This document shows, in pieces, positions 1-10,700 of a stretch of DNA of 54,636 nucleotides. The notes under the pieces were generated by a model. It saw nothing but the letters and a program-made list of their open reading frames with translations, was not told where the DNA came from and searched no databases. The DNA lies in NCBI RefSeq assembly GCF_000003815.2, contig NC_049989.1, positions 1,541,614 to 1,596,249 on the forward strand, given 5' to 3'. Within the stretch, counting starts at the first letter, position 1. Every line of letters begins with the position of its first letter. The translations under genes and the position numbers were made by a program. This stretch comes from Branchiostoma floridae. Taxonomy: Eukaryota; Chordata; Leptocardii; Amphioxiformes; Branchiostomatidae.

Positions 1-612
1 ATTTCGGGTGAGATATGAATTTTTGAAATTTTACAAGGCCATGAGGTGATGACTAATGATCTCAAGGATGTCTTGGAGTAATTAGTCTGTAATTAACTGC
101 ATAATTTTTTCTGGAACTAGCGGATTTTTGTGTGGGTTCCTGACATGTCATGGCGCGTTATTTCAGAGGTCTTTGTTCTAGACGCGGCCATATTTTTTTA
201 GACGCGAGGAATATGCATGGATTTTTGGCATGAAAATTGTGCTTCAACTCTCTGTCCCAGGGGGACCTTGCATGCTATTGCGTACGAAGTAAAGCGCATT
301 TGTAGACACGGAATCTTTGTAGAAATTATGATGATTTTATATATATTTTGTAGCTGATGGTTTAGCGACACGTGCTACACAAAAAATATTTCTTTTATTT
401 TGCATGGTCTGAAGTGAAGAAAATTTTCTTGGCCAGGAACATCGCGTCTCTCAAGTATACATTAATGTAAATAGAGAGAAAGAACACTGACATGACAAAA
501 TCTATCTTCACAAATGTGTAGTTCCTAATGTTCTGCACATATACCTTTAAATCTTTTCCTTGCATCTTGGAAAATGTGTGCATAAAAAGTCCCCCATTGC
601 ATGTTTGTTTGT
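1..612. other. AT-rich non-coding stretch
   Basis: I see no gene here. The small open frame at 395-691 resembles nothing I know, and its 5' end lies in DNA duplicated further right (from 613). Confidence 0.5.
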
Positions 613-1037
613 AGAAAGACTGGCAGACTTTAAGGGGTGAGCTTTGAATTTGATTAAAACAAAGTGCTATAATTAAAACAAAATTATTCATTCCTTTCTT
701 AAGCTTGATATTTGTAATGTTCTATTATAAAAATGTATTTGGTATTCTATTATGCCATTAAATTTTTTAAAATTTACTGACACATAGGCTGTGACCTGCC
801 ACTTCAGTAGAGAGGGCTTTGGCACGCAAGCTGCCAGTTCAGTAGAGAGCTTCACGTGGAAAGACTGGTGGCAGACTTTAAGGGGTGAGCTTTGAATTTG
901 ATTAAAACAAAGTGCTATAATTAAAATAAAATTAATTATTCCTTTCTTAAGCTTGATATTTGTAATGTAATTTGGTATTTTATTATGGCATTAATTTTTT
1001 TTTTAAATTTACGGATACATAGGCTGTGACCTGCCAG
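613..1037. repeat. Imperfect tandem duplication of about 240 bp
   Basis: The stretch 613-802 (starting agaaagactggcagac and ending in cataggctgtgacctgcca) recurs at 859-1037 with few changes. The segment between them (about 803-858) holds a first diverged copy of the 32-bp unit that is amplified just to the right. The duplication and the minisatellite therefore probably grew from the same starting unit. Confidence 0.8.
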
Positions 1038-1450
1038 TTCAGTACAGAGGGCTTCACGCAAGCTGCCAGTTCAGTACAGAGGGCTTCACGCAAGCTGCCA
1101 GTTCAGTACAGAGGGCTTCACGCAAGCTGCCAGTTCAGTACAGAGGGCTTCACGCAAGCTGCCAGTTCAGTACAGAGGGCTTCACGCAAGCTGCCAGTTC
1201 AGTACAGAGGGCTTCACGCAAGCTGCCAGTTCAGTACAGAGGGCTTCACGCAAGCTGCCAGTTCAGTACAGAGGGCTTCACGCAAGCTGCCAGTTCAGTA
1301 CAGAGGGCTTCACGCAAGCTGCCAGTTCAGTACAGAGGGCTTCACGCAAGCTGCCAGTTCAGTACAGAGGGCTTCACGCAAGCTGCCAGTTCAGTACAGA
1401 GGGCTTCACGCAAGCTGCCAGTTCAGTAGAGAGCTTCACGTGGAAAGACT
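1028..1450. repeat. 32-bp minisatellite, about 13 copies
   Basis: The unit starts gccagttcagtacagagggc and continues with cttcacgcaagct. It repeats every 32 bp with almost no variation, ending in a variant (cttcacgtggaaagact) also present at 848-865. Because 32 is not a multiple of 3, the frame cycles and a spurious 144-codon open frame appears. The array directly abuts the 3' end of the RAG1-like pseudogene. Near-identity of the units suggests recent expansion. Confidence 0.95.
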
Positions 1451-1453
1451 ATT

Positions 1454-2928
1454 GAACTGATCCCGGGCCTGACGGATTTTCAATCAACTCCTGTATATGT
1501 TCAATGACTTTGTGAAAATAATTTGTACAATGGACATACGAAAAATGAGTGCGGATATTAGTCGCCATTTCTACTGCAATAGCCTTGTACTGCTTAACTT
1601 CTTCGGGCATAAAAGCTCAGAAGAGTGTACAGGGCCAACTNNNNNNNNNNNNNNNNNNNNNNNNNNNNNNNNNNNNNNNNNNNNNNNNNNNNNNNNNNNN
1701 NNNNNNNNNNNNNNNNNNNNNNNNNNNNNNNNNNNNNNNNTACACTCTTCTGAGCTTGCAAAACTGACCCAACACATCTATGAGTGCACTTCTCCTTGCT
1801 GGATTGTCGACAACTTCCACCATCTTATCTACATCATCACAGTTTAAACATATCCCTGGCATAGTTTCCAGGCATCATAAGGGAAGGACTGAGGCCAACT
1901 TCACACATCATATGTTCATCAAATCTTGTCTCTGCAATATCTATCAAATCTTTCACATCAGCTGTTTTTTCCCAGCTGGTCACCTGGGCCACTTCCCTAA
2001 TATAGTAATAATCAAAGTTTTGAAAAAGTTACCCATGTTTATGTCTGCATGTGTGGCATCAATCCCCCTTTCCCATGGCTCTGTGGTGAGCAAAGTCTCA
2101 CAGTCACACTTTACTCTGTGAGCTTGTTGACTTAAAGCAGCATCAGATAGATTATTCGGATTTGTCCGAAGAATGGCAGCTGTCTCTGTAATGTTAGACA
2201 AAGTCCTCGTAATACAGTATGAGTCTGTTTTCTGAAGGGCCTCATCCCGTACAGCGTCACAAATTGTACAGAGAAATCTTGAGCCTGCCCCAGCAAGACC
2301 CCCGTGGGACCTATCCCACTTCTCATCTATCATGCTATTGGAGAAAGTTAGGAAATGAGCACGTTTGATGTTTTCTGTAATATGAACTCTCATGACTTTG
2401 TCCTTCATAACAAGACGCTCCCTTTCTACTGGTCCAATACATACATTAACTGTTGAGGCATCATTTTCGTCACCAATACATTCTACTATTGGACGGTTTG
2501 ACCGCACAGAGTTAGGTTTTGGTTCTTCAAAAATTGTGACCTCTTCTCCATTGTGCATTACAGAACATTTCAAAATACAAAATGAAAACCTCAGAGCCTT
2601 GTCTGGCAATGACTTGTCAGCCTTTTCTTTGTGAACCGAAACTTCACCCATGCCGTCGGCCTCATCCTTAACTAAAGTATGAATGATTATAGATGGATTA
2701 GTCGGATCAAGTCCCAACTTTTCTAAACCCTTTACAATATCTTCATCAATTTCTTCTAGCGTCTTTGCCACTGCATTGATGTATGAAAACCGAACACCCT
2801 TGGTATTGGGACACATGAGATCTGGGACACCTTTATCAAAGTCTTGCAATACACTGTCTGGTTCGAGGCTTTCAAATATTATATTTGTGTATTTTCCCAG
2901 CAGACAGCTTGCTGGCTTAAAGCAGCAT
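1454..2928 (-). pseudogene. RAG1-like (ProtoRAG/Transib-type) recombinase core, broken and truncated
   Basis: On the minus strand this encodes a recognisable RAG1 core. The 2849-1980 part is open and carries DGMGEV (position of the first catalytic Asp, D600 in mouse RAG1), a block KALRFSF...FEEPKPNS nearly identical in type to RAG1, the zinc pair in CTICDAVRDEA (RAG1 CTLCDATRLEA), and HADINMGNFFK (second catalytic Asp, D708). After a one-base frame change near 1997 the match continues (WEKTADVKDLID, GNYARDMFKL). It shifts again near 1852 (DDVDKMVEVVD, ALIDVLGQFCK), crosses the N gap, and after a further shift near 1605 ends with TNYFHKVIEHIQ, holding the two zinc histidines. Homology stops at GPGSV just before the expected third acid (E962) and the 32-bp minisatellite begins. 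The open frame starts without a clear ATG. No RAG2-like frame or terminal repeat was found. The family is known from lancelet and echinoderm ProtoRAG and vertebrate RAG1. That it is dead is inferred from at least three frame changes and the lost acid; some shifts could be assembly errors. Confidence 0.88.
1613..1757. repeat. 17-bp perfect inverted repeat bracketing an N gap
   Basis: AAGCTCAGAAGAGTGTA at 1613-1629 is the exact reverse complement of 1741-1757, either side of the 100-N gap at 1641-1740. The right arm belongs to the RAG1-like coding sequence (FCKLRRV). The left arm is therefore a short inverted copy, a hairpin that may have broken the assembly, or a mis-join. Confidence 0.7.
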
Positions 2929-3100
2929 CAGATTTTGGCTGGATCATATACCAGTTTCCAATGTTATATTTGTGTATTTTCATACCCTATTTGTATGTTT
3001 GAAAAACAGATCCATGAGTGCATAGCAAAGAGTGTATTTTTCATATTCTGTTAGTTTACTTGCAAAACTGACCCAACAGATTTATGAGTACACTTGTTGG
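2900..3100 (-). pseudogene. Scrambled short copies of RAG1-like coding pieces
   Basis: The 18-mer cttaaagcagcatcagat, which codes part of SDAALSQQA at about 2133-2150, occurs again at 2919-2936. The LGQFCK-coding segment of 1757-1785 occurs again, diverged, at about 3060-3096, and a weaker third copy lies near 3003-3025. Their order is reversed relative to the main pseudogene, so they are shuffled fragments and not one second gene. Confidence 0.6.
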
Positions 3101-3540
3101 ATCATATGATTTATGCATTTTATTAATGTAAGCACAGTTTGCAAGCACATTTGCAAGCACAATGTGAAGATGTAAACACACTCAGACTTTTGTTATCATC
3201 ACCTTTATTAATTTCTCTTTCATAAGCAGCTTGTAGAGCCTTGTTCATAGAATAAATATCATGAAAAGAACTTGCTATAGACTTGACTCATTTTTTGTTC
3301 TTTCAATTTAACATGAAACACAATGAAACCTCTAAGAGATCCTTGAATGAACAAAGATGACTGAAAGTAATGGACACTGACCATAAACCAGCTTTTGCTC
3401 CATAAACCAGCTTTTGCTCTACAATATGTTTCGTACAGTGTAATAATATACTAGATATCTGCTTTCCCACCCCTTTCCTCTTGCGACAGCAACTCTTTTT
3501 GATGTCTGATACCAGGGAGACACATTTGTAAAGCCCCGCC

Positions 3541-3912
3541 TGCGCCATAACAATGTGATCACATGTGCGTTTGTTTGGGTCTCGCGGGCGAAATATCGCG
3601 AGATTAGCTTGCGAGATCGCTAATTTCCCAGCACGTTTCTCCTTTAGTCAATGAAAAGCTAAAGATGTTCCCAAATTTACCCAAGGAAACGATCTACCCA
3701 AATCTAACAAAGAAGATTTCGAAGAGAGATCAAGAGATCTGACGTCTGGTAGAAATTCGACTGTCTTCTAGCATCTGCTTGAAGGTCATAGGTCATATGT
3801 CACAGGTCACGAGCCACGCGGACCAGGCTTGGCACGCTGTACACAATTGCAAGCAGAACAGCACAAGCTGTACGACGATTTAATACAGTTTGGAATCAAC
3901 TTCTTCTGCACG
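3541..3912 (+). promoter_or_regulatory. Possible promoter / non-coding first exon of PSPH
   Basis: This stretch is richer in CG dinucleotides than its surroundings (for example gcgggcgaaatatcgcgag at 3586) and ends in a good splice donor (CACG|GTAAGG at 3911-3912). The first coding exon of PSPH at 7621 is preceded by an acceptor, so a spliced upstream exon must exist. This is the best candidate I see, but it is not proven. Confidence 0.25.
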
Positions 3913-4602
3913 GTAAGGCTATCATGTTATTTGTGGATTAATCGAGCAAAAGAATTTTTATTTCACTAGATAGCTGCCCTAGTAAAACTTATCTAGGTCA
4001 CTGCGGCTATGTTATGGTAGCTGCTAGGCTGCTTGAATGGAAAAATACAGACTGAAACGGACCTAGCCTGGGAATGCAGGCTTATTCCATACCAGTTGGT
4101 TTGTGCCATGGGAGTCTTTGCAGTGTTGAATTGTTAGTAATCAGGATGAAGGGCTTTTTCACATAGACTCAGCAATGTGATATAACGTCCATGGACTCAG
4201 GTGCACACCACCACATTATGCTTGTGTAACTGGAATTTTCTTGGGGGCATTAATTTAGTCATACAATACTATTACACTGAGTTAACTTTGAGAAAGTATT
4301 TGTATAAAATTATATTTTTTTTTTGTACAGCAAAAGCCTGTAAATTGCACATTGGATAAACGCACCTTTCGGTGAATCCTGAAATTTCACACGACGTATA
4401 ATTGCATGGAATATGCTGGCAAATTGGGTGTGCAATTAAACGGCTTCCAGGGGTCTGCCTTAGCACCACAAACGACCACAAACAACCACAAACGACTCTA
4501 ATATGCAGTGTATATGGGCCAATGACCTTGTGTGACACTCTGAAGATATCGTTTATACATTTATGAATAAAAAAAATGCAGCAAGTCCTACGTATTCACC
4601 AG

Positions 4603-4907
4603 TTATTTCGAGTTAGTTCGGATTGGAGATTAAAGCAATTCTTGGCCACCATGTTGGATCAAGCTTGCTTGCATTTGAGGCTGAAAAACATTTAGTATGC
4701 AAGTTTCATAAGTCGACAATGATAGAATTGCGGTATGCTATAATATATGAACCAACATGCAGCTTCCATAGTTTTATCGTCCTGTCGTCTATGGCGCCAA
4801 GGAAGGTATCGAGAACTTCCCCATGCAGACTCTTATCACGGGCGCATCCAACATGGCAGCCAAGAATTGCTTCGATCTTGAAACCAGCGGCCTAAATCGG
4901 AATAACT
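4603..4907. mobile_element. Insertion nested in the left arm of the 2.7-kb element
   Basis: About 305 bp separates attcaccag from tcggctgtttcacaattgag, which are adjacent (as reverse complement) in the right arm at 7010-7045. The inserted segment starts ttatttcgagttagttcgg and ends atcggaataac, a loosely inverted pair, so it looks like a small MITE. Confidence 0.5.
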
Positions 4908-5089
4908 CGGCTGTTTCACAATTGAGTGTACCAAACAGGGGTCACTGAGGTTGAAAAATGAACTTTAATATATTTCAAAATTGATGTTGGCAATTGAAAG
5001 GTACATACTTGGGGCTCAATATCCTAAAAGATCTCTGCACAACACCTCTCGGTTACTATAATACAGGTCTTTCTTTAATGGCTCACTAT

Positions 5090-6438
5090 GGGAGTACGGA
5101 CGGGACAACTGTAAGACTGTATGTAAAGGTATATACAGTACAGCCATAGGAAGAACTAAAGATAAACACTATTCCATGTTATCTTCCATCACTAGTGTCC
5201 ACAAGACCAGAAAACTAACTTTGATTTGCAGTAGCACCTTGTTGTGTCATTTTCTGGTCATTTATTGTAAGGCGATGATAACACTTCGCTGTCATTTTAT
5301 GTGGAAGGAAAGGTCAAATACGAAATTTTTAAATTCAAGCACTTTGGTAGCTAAACTTTGGTAAAATTTCATTCTTTATATACTCCTACATAAGATTCTA
5401 GGTTTTATACATTGGCAACACAACAAGGGACTTGATGATTTTATGAATATGATATTATGTGGGGGTACGGACGGGACACAGCCAGACAACAGGCCAATAA
5501 GACTGATACTGCAGGGACTTGTCCAAACATTTTGGAACACATGTATTTATTCACCCAATACCAGTTAATTAAAGCATCTACAAATACTGCAATATTGTCT
5601 AAACTAAGAAAAAAGGGAGTTAGACATTCTTATTAGATCTGATCTGAGAATGCCATTACCAGTAGCATATTTTCTTTGATTGCGATGCTCCACGGTGAAC
5701 TTGATGGAATGTACCTGCTCTGTCAGGGAATCTGCAATTTCTTGAGCTACTTGCAGTTCTCTTCTGCTCTCTTTTGCTACAGCAAGTACCCCTTTCTTCT
5801 CAAGGATTTTATTTTGACTTGACAAGTATCTCGAGAACCTTTGCCTTTCTCCTTGGCATGTCAGGTAGTGCCTATCTTGCCCTTTGCATTTACACTACCT
5901 GCACTAGACCACTAGTGGAAGGTGAAGAAAATGGGTTGTCACCATCAACTTAATCAGGAAGAGACTGAGCTGGGCTAGAGGAGAGCACATGGTCTTGGCA
6001 AAATGGGATGGTAACTTAAGGGGAATATCATATTTCATCTCATACCAGTCCCAGGCAGTTTATGGGGATTAATGAAAAACCTGTTAAAGAATACGATGAT
6101 GAATTCATTAGAAACTACTATTTTTATTGAGGAGATTAATTGTTTGTATCTTTTAAGTCTTTAGTATGTGTTATTTTAGCAATTGGAATGTCATTTTCCC
6201 CAATATTTTGCTTAAATCTAAAAGTGGGGGTACGGACGGGACAGGTGGGGGTACGGACGGGACAGGGGTACGGACAGGACATTTGAAGTTATACGGTGCT
6301 GTATCGGGCAAGGTCTTTATCATAGATTTGGTTTCTATAGTGGTTTGGTATTTAGTCAAAGAGACTTGTAAACTATCACAATCAAAAGCTTGTAGTATTA
6401 ACTTAATATAGAAATTAAGGGGGGGTACGGACGGGACA
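5090..6438 (+). repeat. Six dispersed copies of an 18-bp motif
   Basis: GGGGGTACGGACGGGACA or a close variant occurs at 5090-5107, 5460-5477, 6226-6243, 6246-6263, 6264-6281 and 6420-6438, all on the same strand and all inside the inverted-repeat element. Spacing is irregular, so this is not a simple tandem repeat. It could be a protein-binding motif of the element or the remains of a repeat. Confidence 0.85.
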
Positions 6439-7183
6439 AAATTTTTTGGAAAATGACAGCCGATACTTTGATCCTTCGCTGTGACTCAGATGAAAGTAGG
6501 AATGATCTCATTCTACTTTTGTTCTTTCACATACATCATATCAAATATTAACATATCAAATTAACACTTATCACAGCACATTAAAATAATGCTACAGACT
6601 TTGAAACCTTTAAGTAAATATTACATTAAAATTGGTAACATGTGGGTGAAAATACAAAATAACCCTGATTGCCAAAAAAAGTCGGAATATCTTCAAAAAA
6701 TGGTAATAAATCTCTAGTTAACATATCCCTGCATGTACAAAATAAGGAATTTTAAGGTAGCAGCCATGTTTTTGATGTTAGATGCAATGGTTTAATTGTG
6801 AAAAAAACTGAATGACCCCTGGTAACACTAAAAATGGGACATTTTTTACTAATATTTTTTACGATATTTTCGCCAAATATTGATGAATTTCTCTATTTCT
6901 TTTTTTGTTGTGTTCCTTGTTACATCAGCTTTTGGGAAATAAAAGTCTAAAACAGTAATGTCTTATGTAGACTTTCTTATCAACTGGTAACATGTGGAAA
7001 AATAAATGGGTACACTCAATTGTGAAACAGCCGACTGGTGAATAGGTAGGAGTTGCTGCGTTTTTAAAATTCATAAATGTATAAACATGGCCTCCAGTGC
7101 GTCACACAAGGTTGTTACCCATATACACTGCATATTAGAGTTGTTTGTGGTCGTTTGTGGTGTTTAGGCAGACCGGGCTTCCA

Positions 7184-7620
7184 TGAAAGAAGTATGAAAC
7201 TGATTATGATTTAATAAACTTACAAATTATCACTAAATTATCATAGTTCATGGTACATTGTTCAAGCAAGGAGGTTCTATCAAGATTGAACCTCCTTGAT
7301 TCAAGTTATGAGTCTGACTATGATTGGCCAACTGTTACCTTCATGAAGAAGTATATATTTTCAGTGTTGTTTGTGTGTCTGTCAACGGCACGACTGGAGA
7401 AGCTGTGGATATCCTTATACATGTATGTACTATTAGTACTGGTCGAGGACTGCAAAAAAAAGGTCAAGTTCAATAATGGGCCCTTTAGCGACTTGTTACA
7501 TTACTGCAAAGGAACTAAGGTTTTGATAATGTTCTGGGCATTTTGCGGTAATTTTGAGAATAACTCAAGAAAAGGGTTAACAGATCATCATAATTTTTTG
7601 TATGTTTCTTTTTGTTTCAG
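7184..7620 (+). other. Intron end before PSPH coding exon 1
   Basis: Nothing is recognisable in this stretch except the polypyrimidine tract and acceptor (tttttgtttcag, ending 7620) of the first coding exon. Confidence 0.5.
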
Positions 7621-7646
7621 CTTTACCTCCACACCTCTGAACCAAA

Positions 7647-7786
7647 ATGACGGACCAAGCAGATGTGCGGCAGATCTGGCAGACAGCAGATGCCGTATGT
7701 TTTGATGTAGACAGCACAGTCATCACAGAGGAGGGCCTGGATGAACTGGCTAACTACTGTGGGGTGGGCGACAAGGTGGCACAACT
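7647..7786 (+). CDS. PSPH: PSPH coding exon 1
   Basis: The exon begins at 7621 after tttgtttcag; coding starts at ATG 7647. It contains the HAD motif I FDVDST. The donor is ACT|GTGAGT and the exon ends in phase 2 (CT|G, Leu). Confidence 0.93.
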
Positions 7787-10700
7787 GTGAGTACTGACTG
7801 GACAAACCAGACCAGGGTCGGACAAGTCCAAATGTCTGATTTAGCTTGAGTACGAGTGAGTATGATAGCAAAGCACCATTACACTAGTTAAAATTAGCGT
7901 AATGGCCCTTATTTTAGCATAGTGGTCACAATTATAGCGTAGTGGGCCAGTAATGCACTACCTAGAACCCTGAAGTGCATGTCCTACCGCACTAGCCCCA
8001 TCGGGCAAATACCGGTAGTATTTTTCCATGAGTGAGACTTTGTTATAAAAGTTACATGTATTTGTTACTTTTTACAGTCATTGCATCAAGCATTGTTCAA
8101 CACAGAAAAAAAAGTGCCAATAGTAAAAGAATTTTGTTAGTGGAAGTGAAAATACAAACAAAAATTTCACTTTAATTTCGGGCAAGGAAACTGTTACTTC
8201 GGGCAAGTAATTTGTAATGTACTTGCAAGTAACTTTTGGCTCCACTTGCACCAGTGCAAGTTGACCCAAAAGTGTATTTTGATCAGTGCTAAGGGTATCT
8301 GATATTTTTTTCAATGATTATGGAAATGACCAACAGACAATTGAACCAGATAGTAGTATTAAGATGAGGATTGTTATCTCCATGAAATGAAGATATTGTT
8401 TGCACGTGTCAGTGTGTGTCTGTGTGTTTGTCTGTGTGTGTGTGTTTGTGTTTCCAGATATTTGTGGTCAGCATAACTTGAGAAACTCTGGATGGATTAT
8501 ATTTGTAATCATGATATTTGGTAAGTGTATAGAGGTTGGGAAGATAAAGGTTTTTTGCCCCCTGATAATAAAGCATACCTTGTTTCTTTCTTTTTCTTGT
8601 TACACAGGACCAAAGAAGCCATGGGGAACGGCATGTCATTTCGTGAGGCCCTGACACTTCGATTAGACCTCTTCAAACCCAGTCTGCAGGTTGTGGAAAA
8701 GTTTGTCCAGGAACACCCTCCACAGCTCACACCTGGTGTAAAGTAAGATCAGCGCTCACTGCCTTATATATCACCTTGTATACTTTATTATGGTGCACAT
8801 ACTGGTAGGTTTGACACACCTGGTGTAAAGTAAGATCAGCACTCACTGCTTATATATCACCATGTACATGTATACTTTATTATGGTGCACATAGGTTTGA
8901 CTTATAATCAGGTCCAAGTCCAGTATTTTGAGAAGGTTATGGTTTCCTCCAGTTTACATTTTTTAACACTTTTTAAGGCATACCAAAATACAGGTACCCA
9001 CCCCTAACCGTAAGTAATGTTCCTTTGGCCACATATTGCATACTTTTTAGATATTGTGCTTTTGTAAGCAGAAACTTACAAAGAATTTATAACTTATTAT
9101 TTCCTTAGACAGGGAAGCCCTCAAACATGTGACCACCTGCTGGTACATAATATGCTCATTTTCTAATCAGTCCAGTCCACTGATCTTTTTATGTGTTATA
9201 TTTTCAGACCGGTCCAACAAAAAATATCAGTATACTATACATGGTACCAGTACACAACCCTAATTATCCCTGCCAATGTTTTTTTTAGGGAGGTGGTCTC
9301 ACTGCTCCAGAAGAGAGGCACTGCTGTGTACCTGGTGTCAGGGGGCTTCTTCAGAATCATAGAGCCGATAGCCAAGCTGGTTGGGGTTCCCGTGGAAAAC
9401 ATTTTTGCCAACAAATTGTTATTCAATGAAAAGGGTGAGTAGTAGTGCCTCAGTTATTTCTTACACTGTTACAGATTCTACTTTTCAAGTGTTCAGCTTG
9501 TTGAACAAAGAGAAAAAAAAACGCTACCACTGACAGTAGCTGCACCAGGTCCTGCATGTTTGTTGTCAGCACATTTTTTAATGTCTTATATGTTTGTCTG
9601 AACGAAAAATTATAACTGCTCTGATGGATGTGCCCAAATTCTAAAGACTTTTCAACTTAAGGCCAATTTCCTGTACTGAAAAGTTGTTTAACAACTTTAT
9701 ATAATAGTTTGCTGAATAAAATGTGTGGTGAATTTTTTGTCCTGTGAATTAAAGGAGTTATCAACTCTGAGAAGCAATTAATAAATTGGTTTGGCCGTAC
9801 CTCACGCAAGTAAAAGATTTGAACGATGTAAGTAGTAGTATATACTGTACGTCATGTGTTGTTTCCAGGTGAGTACGAGATGTTTGATAAGGACCAGCCC
9901 ACCGTCAGCCTCAGGTGGGAAGGCACGGGTGGTGCAGCTTCTTAAAGACACCCATGGATACAAGAGGTCAGTAGGTCAATGAGATGTGGTCTGGCCCGAC
10001 TAAATCAGGCACTGGTAAGGCCCATATATAAAAGCTTGATAACCAACACCTCAGTCTAAAGTTGTCGTTCCTTGTTGAAAAATGAGTCTCTCTGGGTAGT
10101 TTGTGGGCAGTGCTTTTCTGCACTTTCAGGTGTGACCCTTATGTGTCCCTGCCAGGCCCCTGGATGTTTTAAACCCTGAGTTACTATCCACCTGTGATCT
10201 GGCAACAAATAGATGCCATGACCTAACGTTAATCGTGAATTTACAGTTTTGGGACTTTAGAACCTGGCGGGGCTAAACCCCCTTTATATAATTATACAGT
10301 CACTGAAGCAAAATTACGACTGTAGCATAAGTCAGCAGAATTGGGAACATGCATGTGCACTAAAGTAATGGCGACCATAACTGTCAGACTGAGAACTTAC
10401 TGATGGTTTCCATAGTGACATTGATCATTAGAAGCCTTTGCTTATATTGGACTAATTTCCATAGTGAGCACACTAAGAATCATGAACTCCTTTATTTATT
10501 GCATATTTGTCTACATGGAGTGTAATGCAAGTACATGACATGTTCTTAACAATACATGTATGTAGTTCAATACATGCACTAGTACTTGAACCTGTCATTC
10601 TTTCTGTCTGCAGGGTTGTTGTTGTTGGTGATGGTCTGACAGATGCTGAAGCCTGTCCTCCTGCGGTAGGTCATCACTGTACATTCTTACCATTGCCAAA

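Larger units (their letters stand above)
4450..7175. mobile_element. Non-autonomous hAT-like element with long inverted repeats and 8-bp TSD
   Basis: The ends are long inverted repeats: 4450-4602 pairs with about 7034-7175 (shared tip GGTCTGCCT, then ACCACAAACGACCACAAAC). The pairing resumes further in (4908-4950 with 7005-7034 and 6806-6825). The octamer GGCTTCCA lies directly outside both ends (4442-4449 and 7176-7183), which fits an 8-bp target-site duplication as made by hAT transposases. The left arm is interrupted at 4603-4907. No transposase is visible; the small frame at 5825-5604 is not recognised. It lies upstream of PSPH coding exon 1, probably in the first intron. Confidence 0.78.

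Noticed and set aside
1026-1460. 144-codon open frame through the 32-bp repeat
   Set aside because: Peptide simply cycles the repeat in three frames; no independent coding signal.
5084-5090. CACTATG as a possible ProtoRAG terminal heptamer near the RAG1-like pseudogene
   Set aside because: A single 7-mer inside another element, without partner, nonamer-like part or TSD.
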